Assembly: GCA_023052935.1 (NCBI GenBank)
Contig: CM041297.1
Span: 97,858,484 to 97,922,483 of the forward strand
Reading direction: 5' to 3'
Length of the DNA stretch: 64,000 nucleotides
Origin: Piezodorus guildinii
Lineage: Eukaryota; Arthropoda; Insecta; Hemiptera; Pentatomidae
Part shown: positions 44,487 to 56,189 of the stretch, piece by piece
Position numbering within the stretch: the stretch's first letter is position 1
How the letters are laid out: each line of letters begins with the position of its first letter
Position numbers and translations under genes: made by a program
The notes under the pieces: generated by a model
The model's database searches: none
What the model was told of the DNA's origin: nothing
What the model saw: only the letters and a program-made list of their open reading frames with translations

Positions 44487-45066
44487 GGTATCTAAGTCTA
44501 AGAAAAGTGAATGAGTGGCTTAGAACAAGAATATCTCCTATTCTAACTGATTGGAGGAAATTTTTGTTAAAAATCTTAATTATTCACCTTCCTAATCCCT
44601 TGGCACAATCCCTATCTAGTTCCAATCATCCCTATAACCCTCACCGTAGGTTGAAGCGGCAGTGGCCCAAAGATCTCTTATAGATATGCAACTGGAGTGC
44701 TGGCAATGGACCTTCTCCACTCATGCCTGAGAGCCTGTTCCTCTAACGCCCTCTTCCAGTCTCCACTGGCTTACTAGACCGGTGACGCGACTGACTGAGA
44801 GGAGCTGGGATCTCCTAGGCTCTGGCCCCGACATCACTAATGGGCGTAGGGGTTTTACTCGAAGTTCCCAAGGGTAGTATTTAAATATTGTATACATGTG
44901 GCCAAGATTTTTTTTTCTCTTTATTAAAGTTTATTTATTCTTCTCTGTAATTTTATTTTTATTTAATGTATATATGGAATGAATGACTTCTTATAGCACT
45001 AATTCTCATTGCCCAAGATTGTGGCAGATAGTATTATTTCTAAACATAACAATTTAAAAAAAAATA
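44487..45066 (+). mobile_element. Jockey-clade LINE, 3' untranslated region copy
   Basis: The plus-strand counterpart of the 3' end of the minus-strand element at 4186-5262. Shared blocks in order are CCTAATCCCTTGGCACAATC, TTGAAGCGGCAGTGGCCCAA, ACTCCACTGGC-like text near the middle and GCCCAAGATTGTGGCAGATA. It ends at an A-run near 45056-45065. Only untranslated sequence is left. The 70-residue frame at 44471-44683 is a by-product. Confidence 0.75.
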
Positions 45067-45114
45067 TCTTCAAAGACGGTGAAGGTTACGTCACACATCT
45101 CTTTTTGTTTCTAA

Positions 45115-45415
45115 AAAAAAAAAAAAATAAAATAAAACCTGTACCACTACAACCCATGAAGGGTCTTGGGCTCAGTACATATAGAGATTCGTACTGTTTC
45201 TAGGCCAACGGCAATGCAATGAGGTGATTAGGGCTTAATCACGCTCAGCCGCCAGGTTTTTCCCCAATTAATTTGGGTACCCACTTATAGAGGCTGGGTC
45301 TGCCCCAGGAGGGTCTCCATACCCAAGGCTCGCCCCCGACTGAATTAACAGAATAAATAATATTTCTGCCACAGCCGGGATTCGAACCCTGGACCCGGAG
45401 CACAGCAGACTAGTG
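45115..45415 (-). repeat. SINE-B copy 6, most complete 3' end
   Basis: On the minus strand: a partial head, a perfect B box (GGGTTCGAATCCCGG), GGAGACCCTCCTGGGGCAGA, TGGGTACCCAAATTAATTGG, AACCTGGCGGCTGAGCGTGA, GTACTGAGCCCAAGACCCTT and a T-rich tail. Similar 13-base strings flank it, TTTTGTTTCTAAA at about 45103-45115 and TTTTATTTCTAAA at about 45417-45429, a probable target-site duplication with one mismatch. Confidence 0.85.
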
Positions 45416-45429
45416 CTTTTATTTCTAAA

Positions 45430-48145
45430 GGAAATTAATTATTAGAATAGGATATTAAAACAATTTCTATTTAGCAAATAATTAGTTGGGGTTTAAGTAA
45501 AATGAAAATAATTGTAAAATTTATAATAAAATAAAATGTGTTATTATTTCGATATATCTTAGCAGTTCACACAATTCTCTTTGCAAAACTGGCGCAATTT
45601 AAGATCCACAAATTCTCAAAGTAAATTCACTGTTAACTCCCAGCCGTTTTGAAAGCAATTAAAAATACCACTACTATTCCCAGGTAGTAAAAAAAAAAAA
45701 AAAAAAAAAGGAAAAAGGACCACTTAAAAATGCCGGAGAGGATAAATAAATAAATAGGGGAGGAGTAGAAACAAGGACCCCCACAGTTTTCACGTCATAA
45801 ACTGTTGTGCTTTATTCATGGGCAGGACAAGAGGCCGGGATAACAGGATACGATACACAGTTGGGTTTTATACTCTACCAAGATCCTTTCTCAATCCTGT
45901 CTTCCCGCCTCGGTACCGTGTCTTCGGCGTTTCACTTTATTGGGTGTAGGCTTTCCTCTATCTCGGAGGATATCCTAGCTGTAGGAGGAATTCGAAATCG
46001 ACAGGATATCTAATAGGAAACTTGTTGAAATAACACTAAATACTTATATAGTGTAAAGAGAAAGTACAATGTTTACAGGAAAAATGTTAGTAAATTGTCT
46101 GATAGATATATCTTAATTCCCCCCCCCCCCCAAAACATAATGCATAATTCAAATTCTTCTGAAATTCAGGAATCCAAATATCTAAACTCAATATCATCAA
46201 TTTATTTTCCTTTCTTCTTCTCCCATTTCTTCCTCCATATCCTTTTCTTGATACTCCTTGATTGATATATAATTGATAGCAGTCGTTGGGGTATTTTTTT
46301 TTGCAAATCAGCTTCATTTGTTGAAATGTTTTTTTTCTGTTCTCCTATACTCCTCATACACTCAACTTCACCTTTCGCATGACTTCTTGTTGGTCCTGCT
46401 CATTCGGGAAACGTAACCGAATTTTGTAGGTTGTCGTTTCTCTAGTTTTTTAGCACCGAATTTTAGATTCCTCTCATTCTTTGATAAGTAATGAGTAAGA
46501 ATGCGCACTGGCTTGTAAATATGGAACTTCATCTTATGTTTCTTCCCTTCTATACATTATTTACTATCTACAAATACGTTTTGCCGTTACTGTTAATTTT
46601 GGCGCCCAAACAGTCGATTTTTTTCTACCCCTTCCATAATTTCGCCGTCTCATATCCACTGGCTATTCCTTCCTGCTTAAAGAATTGGCTATTCCTCCCT
46701 CGAAACAAAGAAATTATTACCGATAAGAAACTAAAACCACAAAATACCTCAGGAGGAAAGCACGTTTAGTACGTAAATGATAAAAAAGCAACAAAAAATA
46801 AAAATAATATGTATGCTGTTAAAAATTATAAGTCTGATAATGAACATAAATTCAAATATGAAATAAATTCATGCCTATTAATTCAGCTTGGGAAAAACTT
46901 TTTTTTCTGTTTATTTAAAATATATGTCAACTAACATCTTGAATTTGTTTTAATATATTCTCGGGTTCTTTCGTTTGTTCTGGAGCCGCCAGAAGGGACC
47001 AAATTAATTGGACGAAGGACCGGTCTTGTCTCCAATAAAGGATAGAATCACTTTCTTTCCATGGCCATTCGACCAACCACATCACATCTCTGAATTGTCT
47101 TCCTAAAGTATGTTAGCTATCCTAGGGTCTCTACTTCACATAATAATTATATCAATAAAGGGCGATAAAATTATAATGGAGCATCATGTTATAACTATCA
47201 TACATCAACTTATATTTCAACGCTATTCAGTAATTAAATATCTGAAATAACTTATATATACTAACGGGGATCAGTTAATTAAATACTATTTGAATTTTCC
47301 AATATCTTTACATATTACTGTAATAATGTGTCATTATTATTCTAAATAGTCTGATTCAGTATTATCACCTACATTATTCAGTGTAAGTGAGAAGCAAATT
47401 TTACAGGACATTTTTAATTAATTAATTATGACAGGATATTTACCTATTTTATGTTTGGATACTTTTGAAATCTGGCCTTTCCTCAAATTATACCTATGGT
47501 CATTTGTTTTTGTTAAAAAAGTATAGCAACAACATGCTTCTTTACCAATTTTAATTTATTTTAGGAAAATGTAACATCTATCTTTGACAAAAAAGTAGTT
47601 TCTCAATACATTAATATAAGTAACATTTATGAATAGTACAACTGTTGACGAAACATTGGTTTATGAGAAAGAAATTTTTTAAGTGATTCATAACTATTTA
47701 TCAAAAGGAATCGAATATTAGCCAAAACCATACGGAATAACAGCAAACATGTTTTCAGTCCACGATCATTTTTCCCCCTGAAAACGGCATCTTCATAGAT
47801 CTGAAAACTATTTATTTATTTTTTATTCGAGAAGTCTGTAAAATAATCAGTGACTAAGCTTAAAGTGAAGCGCAGGGATCTCCCGTGTCTGTGTTTTCTC
47901 TTAACAAATGGAGGGAAAAGCCTGGCACGGAGTTCTCCCGGCTATTGTAAACATTGCACTGAGGTATGCTTATGTTTATGTCTTCGATTTATTTTTAATT
48001 TAATTTCACTTTGTATTTTTTTCATTATTGATATTTTTTTCTTTTCTTCTTGCTAAGTTGCTAAGACTTTACCAATTTATTCATTTATTTTTTTTTTATC
48101 ATTCTAATTTTTGTTTCTGAAAATATTGTATAAATGAATCCTCAG
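45430..48145. other. AT-rich region with simple runs, no firm gene
   Basis: It holds an A-run of about 20 at about 45690-45709 and a perfect C13 run at 46119-46131. A GC-richer stretch at 45760-46015 contains a 68-residue frame of no known family. The ATG-initiated frame at 46491-46769 (92 residues) is hydrophobic at its N-terminal half but unrecognised. At 47851-47961 a coding-like stretch lies between a good 3' splice-site context (ATAATCAG) and ACTGAGGTATGC. It could be an exon, but without homology I leave it unassigned. Confidence 0.35.
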
Positions 48146-48149
48146 ATTA

Positions 48150-48432
48150 ATATTAATAGTGTTCAGGCAGGTTGTAATATTACATTTTTCTTCAGGAAAA
48201 ATAAATATCATTATGAATTTTCGTATAGCGGCTGTTATAACCATATAGAAGATTTTTAGTGAGCTATAATCAGAAATCTTACAATATAATGTTGAAGAAA
48301 GTAAAATGAGACCTGCTGAAAATGGGGAAAAGCCCCAAAATGTAGACTAAAAATAAAATGGTTGTGAAATATATTTTTTGAAAAAAATTAAGAACCATTT
48401 TATTAACTATGAATATGAATTCTTACGGAAAA
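48150..48432 (+). repeat. DR-4 copy 3
   Basis: Landmarks are CAGGTTGTAATATTACATTT, ATCATTATGAATTTTCGTAT, CAATATAATGTTGAAGAAAG, the module CTGAAAATGGGGAAAAGCCC plus CAAAATGTAGAC (about 48314-48346), and AAGAACCATTTTATTAACTA. It is followed directly by the RNase H frame, whose first ~15 codons are DR-4 sequence. Confidence 0.7.
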
Positions 48433-48945
48433 ATTGATATCATTATAAACAAACCATACTCTGGAGCTATTATTCCACTAGGCAAACACACAACAGTTTT
48501 CCAGGCTGAACTTCTCGCTATTCTCCACTGTGCTACTGACCTATGCACTGAAAACATTAGTGGCAAAAAGATTTTTATCTATACTGACAGTCAGGCGGCA
48601 CTTGGAGCATTAAACAATCACACAACCACCTCAAAAGTCGTTGAAGCATGCAATCTGACCCTAAACTGTCTTGCTAGGAAGAATATCGTTAGCGTTGAAT
48701 GGGTACCTGGACATTCTGGTTTCAGTGGAAACGAAAAAGCTGATGAATTAGCTAGGAGGGGATCAGCAACGATTCCCATCACACCAGAACCCCTAAGTGG
48801 AATCAGCCTAAGTCATGCCTTTAGGAACATCAATCAATCCTACTTGATTAAATTCAAACAACTTTGGCTAAATAAAGGACTTAGACAATCACTCAAATTC
48901 CTACATGGTCCTTGTACCGGCAGAAGGAAGTTCTTCTTGGTATGA
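48409..48945 (+). CDS. RNase H domain of a non-LTR retrotransposon, isolated fragment
   Basis: The C-terminal RNase H domain that in I/R1/LOA-type LINEs removes template RNA from the RNA:DNA hybrid. Visible landmarks are VFQAELLAIL with catalytic Glu (E34), IFIYTDSQAALGAL with Asp (D60), and WVPGHSGFSGNEKADELA with His (H102) and Asp (D112). The first catalytic Asp, normally on the first beta strand in a TDGS-like motif, is missing because the frame enters from DR-4 sequence (residues 1 to about 16). Residues 120-178 resemble the linker that follows RNase H in these elements. A frameshift near 48935 seems to end the frame early. Not expected to be active or to be a host gene. Confidence 0.85.
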   Translation: MNMNSYGKIDIIINKPYSGAIIPLGKHTTVFQAELLAILHCATDLCTENISGKKIFIYTDSQAALGALNNHTTTSKVVEACNLTLNCLARKNIVSVEWVPGHSGFSGNEKADELARRGSATIPITPEPLSGISLSHAFRNINQSYLIKFKQLWLNKGLRQSLKFLHGPCTGRRKFFLV

Positions 48946-49004
48946 GTGGGTCATGCCGTATCAACGTAGAGGATAGTTACAACCATGTCATCATTACCAG
49001 TGTA

Positions 49005-49335
49005 CTGACAGGCTGTAATATTGATTTTTTTCTTTCGGAAATATTAATTTCATTGAAAATTTTTGTATATTCTGGGAAATAAATAAGAACCATTTTATTA
49101 ATCTTGAATATAAGTTCTTTACGGAAAAGGTGATATTATGAATTCTTATGTGGAGGATAGAATAGATAAGATGGACAATTTTTAGTAAACAATTATCAGA
49201 AACACTACAGTATAATGTTGAAGAAAGTGAAGTAATATGAGGAAAATCCCCGAAACGTACACTCCAAATATGTTCGTGTAAAATTAATTTTTTGAAGAAC
49301 TAAGAAACATTTTATTAATTATAAATTAAAAACTT
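49005..49335 (+). repeat. DR-4 copy 4
   Basis: A second DR-4 copy in the same orientation immediately after the RNase H fragment: GGCTGTAATATTGATTTTTT, TAAGAACCATTTTATTAATC, CTACAGTATAATGTTGAAGA, and the module GAGGAAAATCCCCGAAACGT (about 49238-49257). The order of blocks suggests two overlapping partial copies. Confidence 0.6.
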
Positions 49336-49689
49336 TTAAAGAATGAAAGAATCTTCATTTTATGATCTATACCTCATTATGTATGTGTACATAAATTAAA
49401 TATTTAAATAAGTTTCTATTTTCATGTTCTAAAATAAAACATAGATTTTCAACTTTCCACAGGGTTTATTTGTTCAAACTCTTTAACAAGAGAGGAGTAT
49501 TTTCCAAGTTCGTTTTCGAAGTTATTCAGCTGAATTTAGACGGCCTCATCGGTACGGGCAATAAATAATAAAAGAGAAAAGTTTAATAAGTAGCAAGAGA
49601 TAAACTAATTCAACAAGAGGGAGGTTTACTGCTCCAAGGAGAATTATCTTCGACGGACAAACAACTAATTCTCCTAACTCGAGATTAGC

Positions 49690-50010
49690 CCAACTCTCTC
49701 TTGACTCTATCTCGGCGAAGGCCCCGTTCGGAAGTCTTCTTTAGGATTTTATTGTGGCCGTAAAACTGTTGGCCTGTGTCGATGCCTGGGTGGGAGGGGC
49801 GCAAGGTCGCGCAAGCCGTGCGCGCAACCATCAGCGCAAAGGGTGAATGTACCTCGACAAAAGGGTAAGGCTTTTCGGGAGACCTTTTCCGGTGCCTCCT
49901 GAAGGTTAGCTCCTATGGCGCGTATAAAACGGCCTGTTATCTACGCAATACTGTCAACTCATTACGTACCTTTCCGACATTCCCCGCTCATAAAGTTTGT
50001 CGAAAGGGAA
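49690..50010 (+). promoter_or_regulatory. CpG-richer island with TATA box and initiator-like site
   Basis: This GC-rich patch (GGTCGCGCAAGCCGTGCGCG at about 49804-49823) contrasts with AT-rich flanks. TATAAAA at 49923-49929 is followed 31 bases after its first base by TCAACT (49954-49959) and then TCATTA (49959-49964), close to the spacing expected between a TATA box and an arthropod initiator. There is no convincing ORF downstream. A retroelement internal promoter is a possible alternative. Confidence 0.3.
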
Positions 50011-50288
50011 AGGAAATGTGACCTTTTTTAGATATGCCATGATTATTTTTTTACGTTATTTAGCTGAGATACCAAGAGAGATCAAGTCATATTAAATTAT
50101 TTTTTCAACTGAACTGATGATTTTATGTTCGAATAACATTCTATTTAGATTTACTAAAACTGACAAGTCAACTTTTTTTTTCTTCCAAACTCATTACAAC
50201 TTGCTTTTATATATATGTTATTATTTTATTTTTATTAATTACGGAATTACAGTTATTACTGGAGCAGAAAATAATTGGGCTTACTTTA

Positions 50289-50715
50289 AGGTTTTAAGTA
50301 ACTTTTTCACCAAAATCAGCTAACCAGAAGAGCCTCTTTATACCCATGCATTTAGCTCCTTTTTACGATTTTCTATAAAAGAGCCTCTGACGATTTTGAC
50401 TACTCTCCCTATATCGATGTAAAATTTAATGGGCTTTAATATCATGTAGGTTTCATTCTGATTGATATAGTCTGAAAGGGCTTAAATTCTGATATTTTAA
50501 ATTTTCTTACTCTAAAGTACCTTTAGTTTAGTGGAATCTATAAAAATAACTATACCATATATTTTTTACTGATAAACGAATAAATACCTAATTTTAATAC
50601 GATGATCAAATAAAAGAGAAAAGACCAGCAATAATTATTTATGGAATTATGATGTTTTTGAACATAAAAAAAATAATATAGCCATATAATATACCGTTGG
50701 AAAGCTAAAGATTTA
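50289..50715 (+). mobile_element. MITE-1 copy 7, both ends missing
   Basis: An internal piece beginning CACCAAAATCAGCTAACCAG, passing CTATATCGATGTAAAATTTA (the target of the RTE insertion in copy 6) and ACCGTTGGAAAGCTAAAG, and ending near 50715. Useful as the empty-site reference for copy 6. Confidence 0.75.
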
Positions 50716-50719
50716 AAAA

Positions 50720-51730
50720 AAAACAAATTATTCAATACACAAAATTGTAGAAGTTAATGGACAGTGATCTGATGTATGAAGCTGGAGTTTGCAAATTCGC
50801 ACCATCATATTACTACATGTTTTGATCCATAGGCCATTTTCTTCAAGGGAAAAAAAATTGATAATTTTGCTGACGTTGAAATTGCGATATAAGAATTCTT
50901 TGACAGTCATCCCAAAGAATTGTATCGGACTCAATCTCGTGCTTTGTAATTAGCAAGCAGATGGCTAATGACGGTAGATCACAATGGGCTATACTTTGAG
51001 TATTGATTATATTTTATATCAAAGAAAAAATAATACAAATAATTGCTTGAAAAAAGGTCTTATTATTATTTTATTTTTGTATACACCGCATTATATATGA
51101 ATAAAAGTTTCACAGTCTTGAAAATTTGTACGTCATTTGCCAAGTAAAGCGAAGTTAAAGAAACGTTTACATGGTCTTAGACCACAGGATTGGTTATTTG
51201 ATCCAATTGCATAGTACTTCTGTTTTTTAAGCAAAAAACGAAATGTAATTAGTAATTTTAGATTTAAACGAACCATATAAAAAATAAAATAATTTAGGGA
51301 TGATTGAAATTAGAAAATATTATATAACGATGTATTTATTTATTTTTTTGGAGTTGTACAAAATATTTGATTTTAATTTGAAAATTCCCTTGAACAAAAA
51401 AAAAAAAAAATGTTAGGTTTTCCTTTACGTCAAAAATCTGGAAATTCGTAGGCCACATTTAATTATAAATAAATATCAATAAGCATAACAAATGTTTGTG
51501 AAAAAATATATAAATCTATTTTCATGCGAAAGCAATATTAATATTGGAATATTCCTGTAACGACTTCGTATTGTCATAATTTTCAGGAATAAGCAAAATT
51601 CAATGCTTTGGAGAAGTAATTTGCTAAACGAAACCAATCGTTTATTTTATTTTTTTGTATTTATAAAGGAAATAACAAAAAAATATTTTATAGCAAAATA
51701 ATCTCAAATGTGATAATCATAGGTAACAAA
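50720..51730. other. AT-rich spacer, no gene
   Basis: No assignable reading frame or repeat. An A-run lies near 51398-51411. Confidence 0.5.
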
Positions 51731-51733
51731 CTG

Positions 51734-52090
51734 TTAGAACCGCCCTGCTATGGAATTCCAAGTTAATGTGTAACAATCCCTTTTTTTTTCACTTACGACC
51801 TTGCTCGCTCCTTCCACGTAAGGCCTCGTCCCATTACCCGAAAAGCAAAACAATACCCGAAAAAAACCCACCATAAAAGTGTCCGAAGGGTTGTATTGTA
51901 TGACGCAAGGGCTAAGCCCAACCCTTGCTGGACAATTGCGTGCAAGGTCACGCAGTTTTTTCTCCAGGTCTTTTCTGGACAATAGTTGTCCTACGCAAGG
52001 GTGTCCTTATTATTTACAGTTTAGTTGGAGTTGAGTCAGTGTCGAAGATGTTCGCGTTGGTGGAGGATGTTAGGCTATGTGAGTAATTAA
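51734..52090 (+). promoter_or_regulatory. Candidate promoter and short first coding exon
   Basis: A GC-richer block with repeated GCAAGG/CCTTGC words (about 51900-52005) leads to TTGAGTCAGTGTCG, which contains TCAGT (52036-52040), the insect initiator core. ATG follows at 52048. The frame MFALVEDVRL runs to CTAT with GTGAGTAA starting at 52079, a strong 5' splice-site match. Without splicing the frame ends at once (TGT GAG TAA). Short first exons of this kind occur in MADF/BESS-type genes, but ten residues cannot establish a family. The minus-strand frame at 51734-51982 has no recognised domain. Confidence 0.3.
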
Positions 52091-52094
52091 TATC

Positions 52095-54560
52095 ATTCAC
52101 TTAATTTTAATATCTAATTACAAATTGAATTCGGTCTGAATAGTAATTTATTATTTGCATCATAATTTACTTAAATTTATAATTACACTCTTGTCATCGG
52201 AATGCATGTATAAATTAACATGTATATGGACTTTTCTTGAAACTAATTTGTTATTAATTTTTTTTTTGGGGGGTCTTGAGATTCTACAAATAAATATATA
52301 CCTTTATTATCGTGGCGTTAGCGGATATTACTCAAATTCTAGCCAAATATTAGAAACATTTGTTAACCTATAATTTTTTTAAATCTGTAATTCTCTGTAT
52401 ATTATATTATAAAGTTGCTACGTATTCATCTTACCTTTATTTTATTTTTTTAACAATATTAATTAGCTATATTATGCGAGGGATTGGTGAAAACTCATCC
52501 TATTTAATTCATGAAAGGAGGTTTGGATCTTACAATTTTTTTAAAATAATTTTTTGTAGAACCGAATGGTATACAATATCCAATTTTTTATTGTTTTTCC
52601 CTTGTTTTATTATTTAGTAATAATAAAAGGAAACTTGTTTCTAAATTGTTTAAAATCACTTTGTAAGAAATGTTCATATTTCATTTAGCATTCCACTATT
52701 AATTTTAAATGATTATTAATTATCATTAACGAATTATATGAATACAATTTTTAAAATCTGAAAATGAAAGAACCAAGAAAATATGTTATATAGTATTTTT
52801 GTTTATCTTTTTCAAAAATGACCTTTGTAATCGACCAAACAAATGAAAAAAAATTAACCCATCTTAAAATTTGAGAGCAAATATAGAACCCGAAAACAGA
52901 ATTTAAAAAAAATTCGTTTGTCTGCCATCCCCGCTATTTCTCCGAACTACTCGACCATTTTTTTTAAAAACTCACCACCAACATATACTAGGGTATCCAA
53001 CGATGATCCTAACACCTAGACGTAATCAGATCGTTAATTAATAAATAAAAGCAACATTTGGTGTCTATGGCATTAAATTTCCTACAAAATGAAAAAAGAA
53101 TCATTGAAATTGGTTTTAGAACTAGCAGAGATATAGAGTTTTGAAATCAGCTGTGGGATAGATCATTTTAGGCCCTATTTCTTTAAATTATTTATTGATT
53201 TTCATATTACTTAATTGCCTATTAATAGATATATAAACAGTTATCCTAATTAGTTATTTGGAAATAATAAACCATTGAGTGATAATTTGCAGCGTTTTTT
53301 ATTTATAAAAAGTCAAATTTAGTCCATTCTTTAAATTTATCATATATGGATATTAAATAAAAATTAATGAAACACCTGATACTAATACAATTACAATTCA
53401 AATACCAATTACACTTATGAACGTCATAGTTTAAAAATTATATATAATGAAATCAAAACTAATCTATAATAAAAAACCAATATTTTAATAAATCGTTATC
53501 TAGGCCATTGAGGTCAGAAAAAAAAATTAAAATTCATTTTAGTTTCACATTTTTCTCAATTATATTTTGTAAATAGCTCTAGATCGATGTAAAATATAAA
53601 TTCTTGTATGACTTATAATTATAAATAAAATGACTAATATCACTAATCAAATAATGGCTTCGAATTACTTTATCTGCTATTAACTAATCATTACTAATGC
53701 TTATGCAATAGCTTTTTTTTTCTTGGGTTTAACCTCTAAACGCTCAAGGATTTCCAGCTCAAACAAAGAGTTTTCAATTTATAAAATAGGATAATTATAC
53801 ACGATTTATGAAATATATATTCATTATATTTCAATATATAATATTGATATTAATAAATAAATAAAAATAACTGTTAATAAATAACTGAATCATTTACGTA
53901 CAGGCTGTATGTAATGTTTCATTTTTTGTATTATACCAATAAATACACATAAAAACATGGCGTGATAAACAATTTATATTTATCAAAAAACTAATTTTAT
54001 CCACGAATAAAACTAAACATTTATATTTAAAATTGAACTATATATGAGTGAATTAACTAAATGCAATAACTAATGATAGTGATTACTTGAAACTGGAATA
54101 TTAAAATTAAACTGTATTTGGATTATCAGAAAACAGACTACATAATATTAATTTACTTTCGTTCAAAAATGAATTTTCGATTGTCTATTAAAATTTTATA
54201 GATAACATTGGTCAATAGTTTGTCGAGCTTGGTTATAAAAATATGCTGATATAAATAAAAAGTAATTGCATAAAAACGATGAAATTAAATTATCATATAT
54301 GACTTTCTTTTTTTTTAAATATAGAGCAATCATTAGCAAATGTGAAAAAGTATGAATCATTTTTTCTTTAATTGTTCTTCTTATGTCTTAATGAATTAAT
54401 TTAATGAGATATCCTAGTATGTAAGATCAAAGATAAGCGCCCATCAATTTAATATGTTAAATTTTTTTTCGTACAGAATGATTTACTACCAGTTAAATAT
54501 ATATATTTATTTCCTATTTATTGTTAAATATTCATAATTAAATATGCTAATAAGGAAATA
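52095..54560. other. AT-rich region; intron-like or intergenic
   Basis: Very AT-rich throughout. At about 53245-53310 it repeats the sequence found at 32020-32090 (AGTTATTTGGAAATAATAAA). Frames such as 52155-52373 and 52360-52617 are low-complexity AT-rich and do not look coding. Confidence 0.5.
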
Positions 54561-54569
54561 AACTATTCC

Positions 54570-54840
54570 GAAGAAGGAGGCGGGGTAGCGGGCGAACTTA
54601 TGCATTTTAAAAAGCAGTGCCCATTTTAATACGAAGCCATAAGATAGGCTGGAAGACATTTTGTAGGATGTGCTGGAGGCTGAGATACCAGGTGAGACCT
54701 GGGTTTTTTAAAGGGTTTTTCTGTAGACCCCAGCTGCACTGGAGAACCTGGATCGATTTTTTACTATTGATTTACTGGCCGTCTTGTCGTCTATGGCGAT
54801 ATATATGAGGGCGGAAACTATCTAATGTACGAGGATAAAA
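54570..54840 (+). other. GC-richer stretch with possible 5' splice site
   Basis: A 63-residue frame (54617-54808) crosses a good 5' splice-site match, ATACCAGGTGAGACC near 54680-54694. The preceding residues (HKIGWKTFCRMCWRLRYQ) match no family I recognise. If 52048-52078 is a true first exon on this strand, this could belong to the same transcript, but the link is speculative. Confidence 0.2.
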
Positions 54841-54844
54841 TATA

Positions 54845-55900
54845 TACTATCTATTTTTTTATCCATAAAGCATTTAAGTGGTAATAAAAAAAGTTGAAAG
54901 CAAAATTGACATACTTTCGTTCTTAAAAATATATTATTTAATACGATAAATTCGAGATTTAACTAAACAAAAAAAAATAAATGAATGAATAAAATCAGTT
55001 TTACAGGATTAAATTGATATAAAAGAATCTGCTTAGCAAATTACCATAGCTTCTAGAGATAAATGCTTTATTTATTTGGCAATGCTGCCCACTTTATTGT
55101 AAATTTAGACCTTTGGTGCGCACATTACATGATCGAAATATAGATAAATGCTTTATTTTATTATTAATACATAACAAAACGAAACAGCGATGTCTAAATG
55201 TTTTACGTTGCTCCTCATCAAATATTTCAAATCAAATATTTTATACATCGGATCACTATTTCCTTATTCGATTGAATATATAATGATGAAACAATTATGA
55301 AAAATAACAAACAATTAAAAAAGTATATAATGTTTTTTTTAAATTAATTGAATTTTTTATTTTAAATACATTTTTTTCACTATTTTACACTTGATTGTAT
55401 CCAGAAAAATATTTTTGCCGTCACGGCTTGCATATAGCTCATTCTCTTAAAATAGATTAACAACGTCCTTTAAAATAAAAATATTTTATCACGTAATATT
55501 TCCTATACTTTCCTGATTTATAGCTTAATTAATCGGATAATAAAAAAAAAACAAAAAAAACCGACAATAAAAATAAAAAATGAATTATCGAATCACCTGG
55601 TTTTTCCTTATTGGTATTTTCAAGCGTGTTCCTAGAAATGAAAATAGAAGGTTCATAATAATAACTAAACTAGAAAGATAAATTATTGGTATATTTTAGT
55701 AAATAGTTTAATCAAATTAATATTTGCTTTAATTTTTTTGTATTTAATTATTATATTATTTTCTTTTTCAGATAATAAATTACCTAACGTTATTATTATT
55801 GTTTTATTTATTTATATTTATTACAATTTGTAACGTTATTATTAGAAATTAATGACTTATTTTAATATTCTTTACATATTAGAGTAATGGTAAATTTTTT
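54845..55900. other. AT-rich spacer, no gene
   Basis: AT-rich without recognisable frames, RNA genes or repeats. Confidence 0.5.
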
Positions 55901-55909
55901 TTTTTTTAA

Positions 55910-56182
55910 TTTCTTACATTGGAGTTCTAGCACTGGCTAGAAATTCCACTCAATGTGATGTATGTATGAGTGTGTGTATGTGTATATAGGTATAAGTGAA
56001 TTCTTGACTTTATTGTATTGATTCATTATTGTGTATTATTTTTTTGTAATTTTATGCTGTGTAAATATTGTATGAATGTAGTATGTATGATATATTACAG
56101 CATTACTATTGATGTCCAAATTGGGACAAATTGTAATTTTACTCAATAAAAATTGTGTTGAAAAAAAAAAAAAAAAAAAAAA
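55910..56182 (+). mobile_element. Retroposed 3' end with AATAAA and poly(A)22
   Basis: Sequence ending ACTCAATAAAAATTGTGTTG followed by 22 A's (56161-56182). AATAAA at 56145-56150 lies 10 bases before the A-run, as in a cleaved and polyadenylated transcript. This suggests a retroposed mRNA or LINE 3' end. I cannot name the source and see no ORF. The 5' limit is a guess. Confidence 0.5.
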
Positions 56183-56189
56183 TTCTTAC

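Noticed and set aside
48409..48945. Host RNase H1 gene
   Set aside because: The FQAELLAIL and WVPGHSGFSGNEKADELA pattern is that of LINE RNase H domains, the first catalytic Asp is missing, and it sits between repeats.
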